DNA of 35,690 nt. It comes from Kiritimatiellales bacterium (lineage in GTDB: Bacteria > Verrucomicrobiota > Kiritimatiellia > Kiritimatiellales > Pontiellaceae). Below are positions 35,540 through 35,690 of the stretch, piece after piece. The stretch is from NCBI GenBank assembly GCA_030595785.1, contig JAUVCG010000004.1, positions 1 through 35,690 of the forward strand, read 5' to 3'. How positions within the stretch are numbered: position 1 is the first letter of the stretch; every line of letters starts with the position of its first letter. The notes under the pieces were generated by a model, which had not been told where the DNA came from, did not search any database, and saw only the letters and a list, made by a program, of their open reading frames with translations. The position numbers were made by a program, and so were the translations under genes.

Positions 35540-35690
35540 ATGAATTCCTCCAAACAGATGGTCAGCGTACGCACATTTAACACAAACAATCAGCTGGTTT
35601 CCCAAACACGGGAGCTTCTTCAAGAAACCCTGTCTACTCCTGGAAATCTGATGTTAAGCGGTGGCTCGACGCCGTATGTCATATATAATC
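35540..35690 (+). CDS. 6-phosphogluconolactonase/glucosamine-6-phosphate isomerase-like protein, N-terminal part (truncated by window edge)
   Basis: Open frame MNSSKQMVSVRTFNTNNQLVSQTRELLQETLSTPGNLMLSGGSTPYVIYN; LSGGSTP motif of the family. Confidence 0.7.
   Translation, partial: MNSSKQMVSVRTFNTNNQLVSQTRELLQETLSTPGNLMLSGGSTPYVIYN

Noticed and set aside
1-35690. CRISPR array, rRNA operon, complete IS element or prophage
   Set aside because: No regularly spaced repeats with spacers, no rRNA-like sequence, and no intact transposase, integrase or phage structural gene seen.

Overview
The window looks like a chromosomal segment from a marine Kiritimatiellota/Verrucomicrobia-like bacterium; this assignment is inferred from gene content only. 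The left half (about 1-18.7 kb) is a polysaccharide-utilisation region for an anionic, probably sulfated, uronic-acid polymer. It has a minus-strand operon (DUF4861 -> kduI -> Cys-type sulfatase -> GH88/105), a divergent IclR/KdgR-like regulator, and a series of plus-strand secreted proteins (BNR_4 beta-propeller with calcium-type repeats, PEP-CTERM protein, PL8-type lyase plus VOC protein, multidomain lectin-like protein, GH105 with F5/8-C domain). The strongest observation is a 14-bp inverted-repeat motif, GTTCATATTTGGAC (half-sites GTTCA/TGRAC), found upstream of the operon, the regulator and four separate plus-strand genes, mostly followed by T/A-rich tracts. I read it as the operator set of one local regulon. 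Other items: REP-like hairpins with a 5' GTAG and covarying stems, a recent domain duplication dominated by amino-acid-changing differences, a frameshifted gene with (ATTC)4 and G10 tracts, an AbiE toxin-antitoxin pair with a perfect palindrome at its promoter, a tRNA-Leu(CAA) bordered by repeats and a gene remnant, an octaheme cytochrome/TPR protein, rnc, an M3-peptidase C-terminal fragment upstream of a tandem-oppA oligopeptide transporter with fused OppDF, secG, tpiA and a partial 6-phosphogluconolactonase-like gene.
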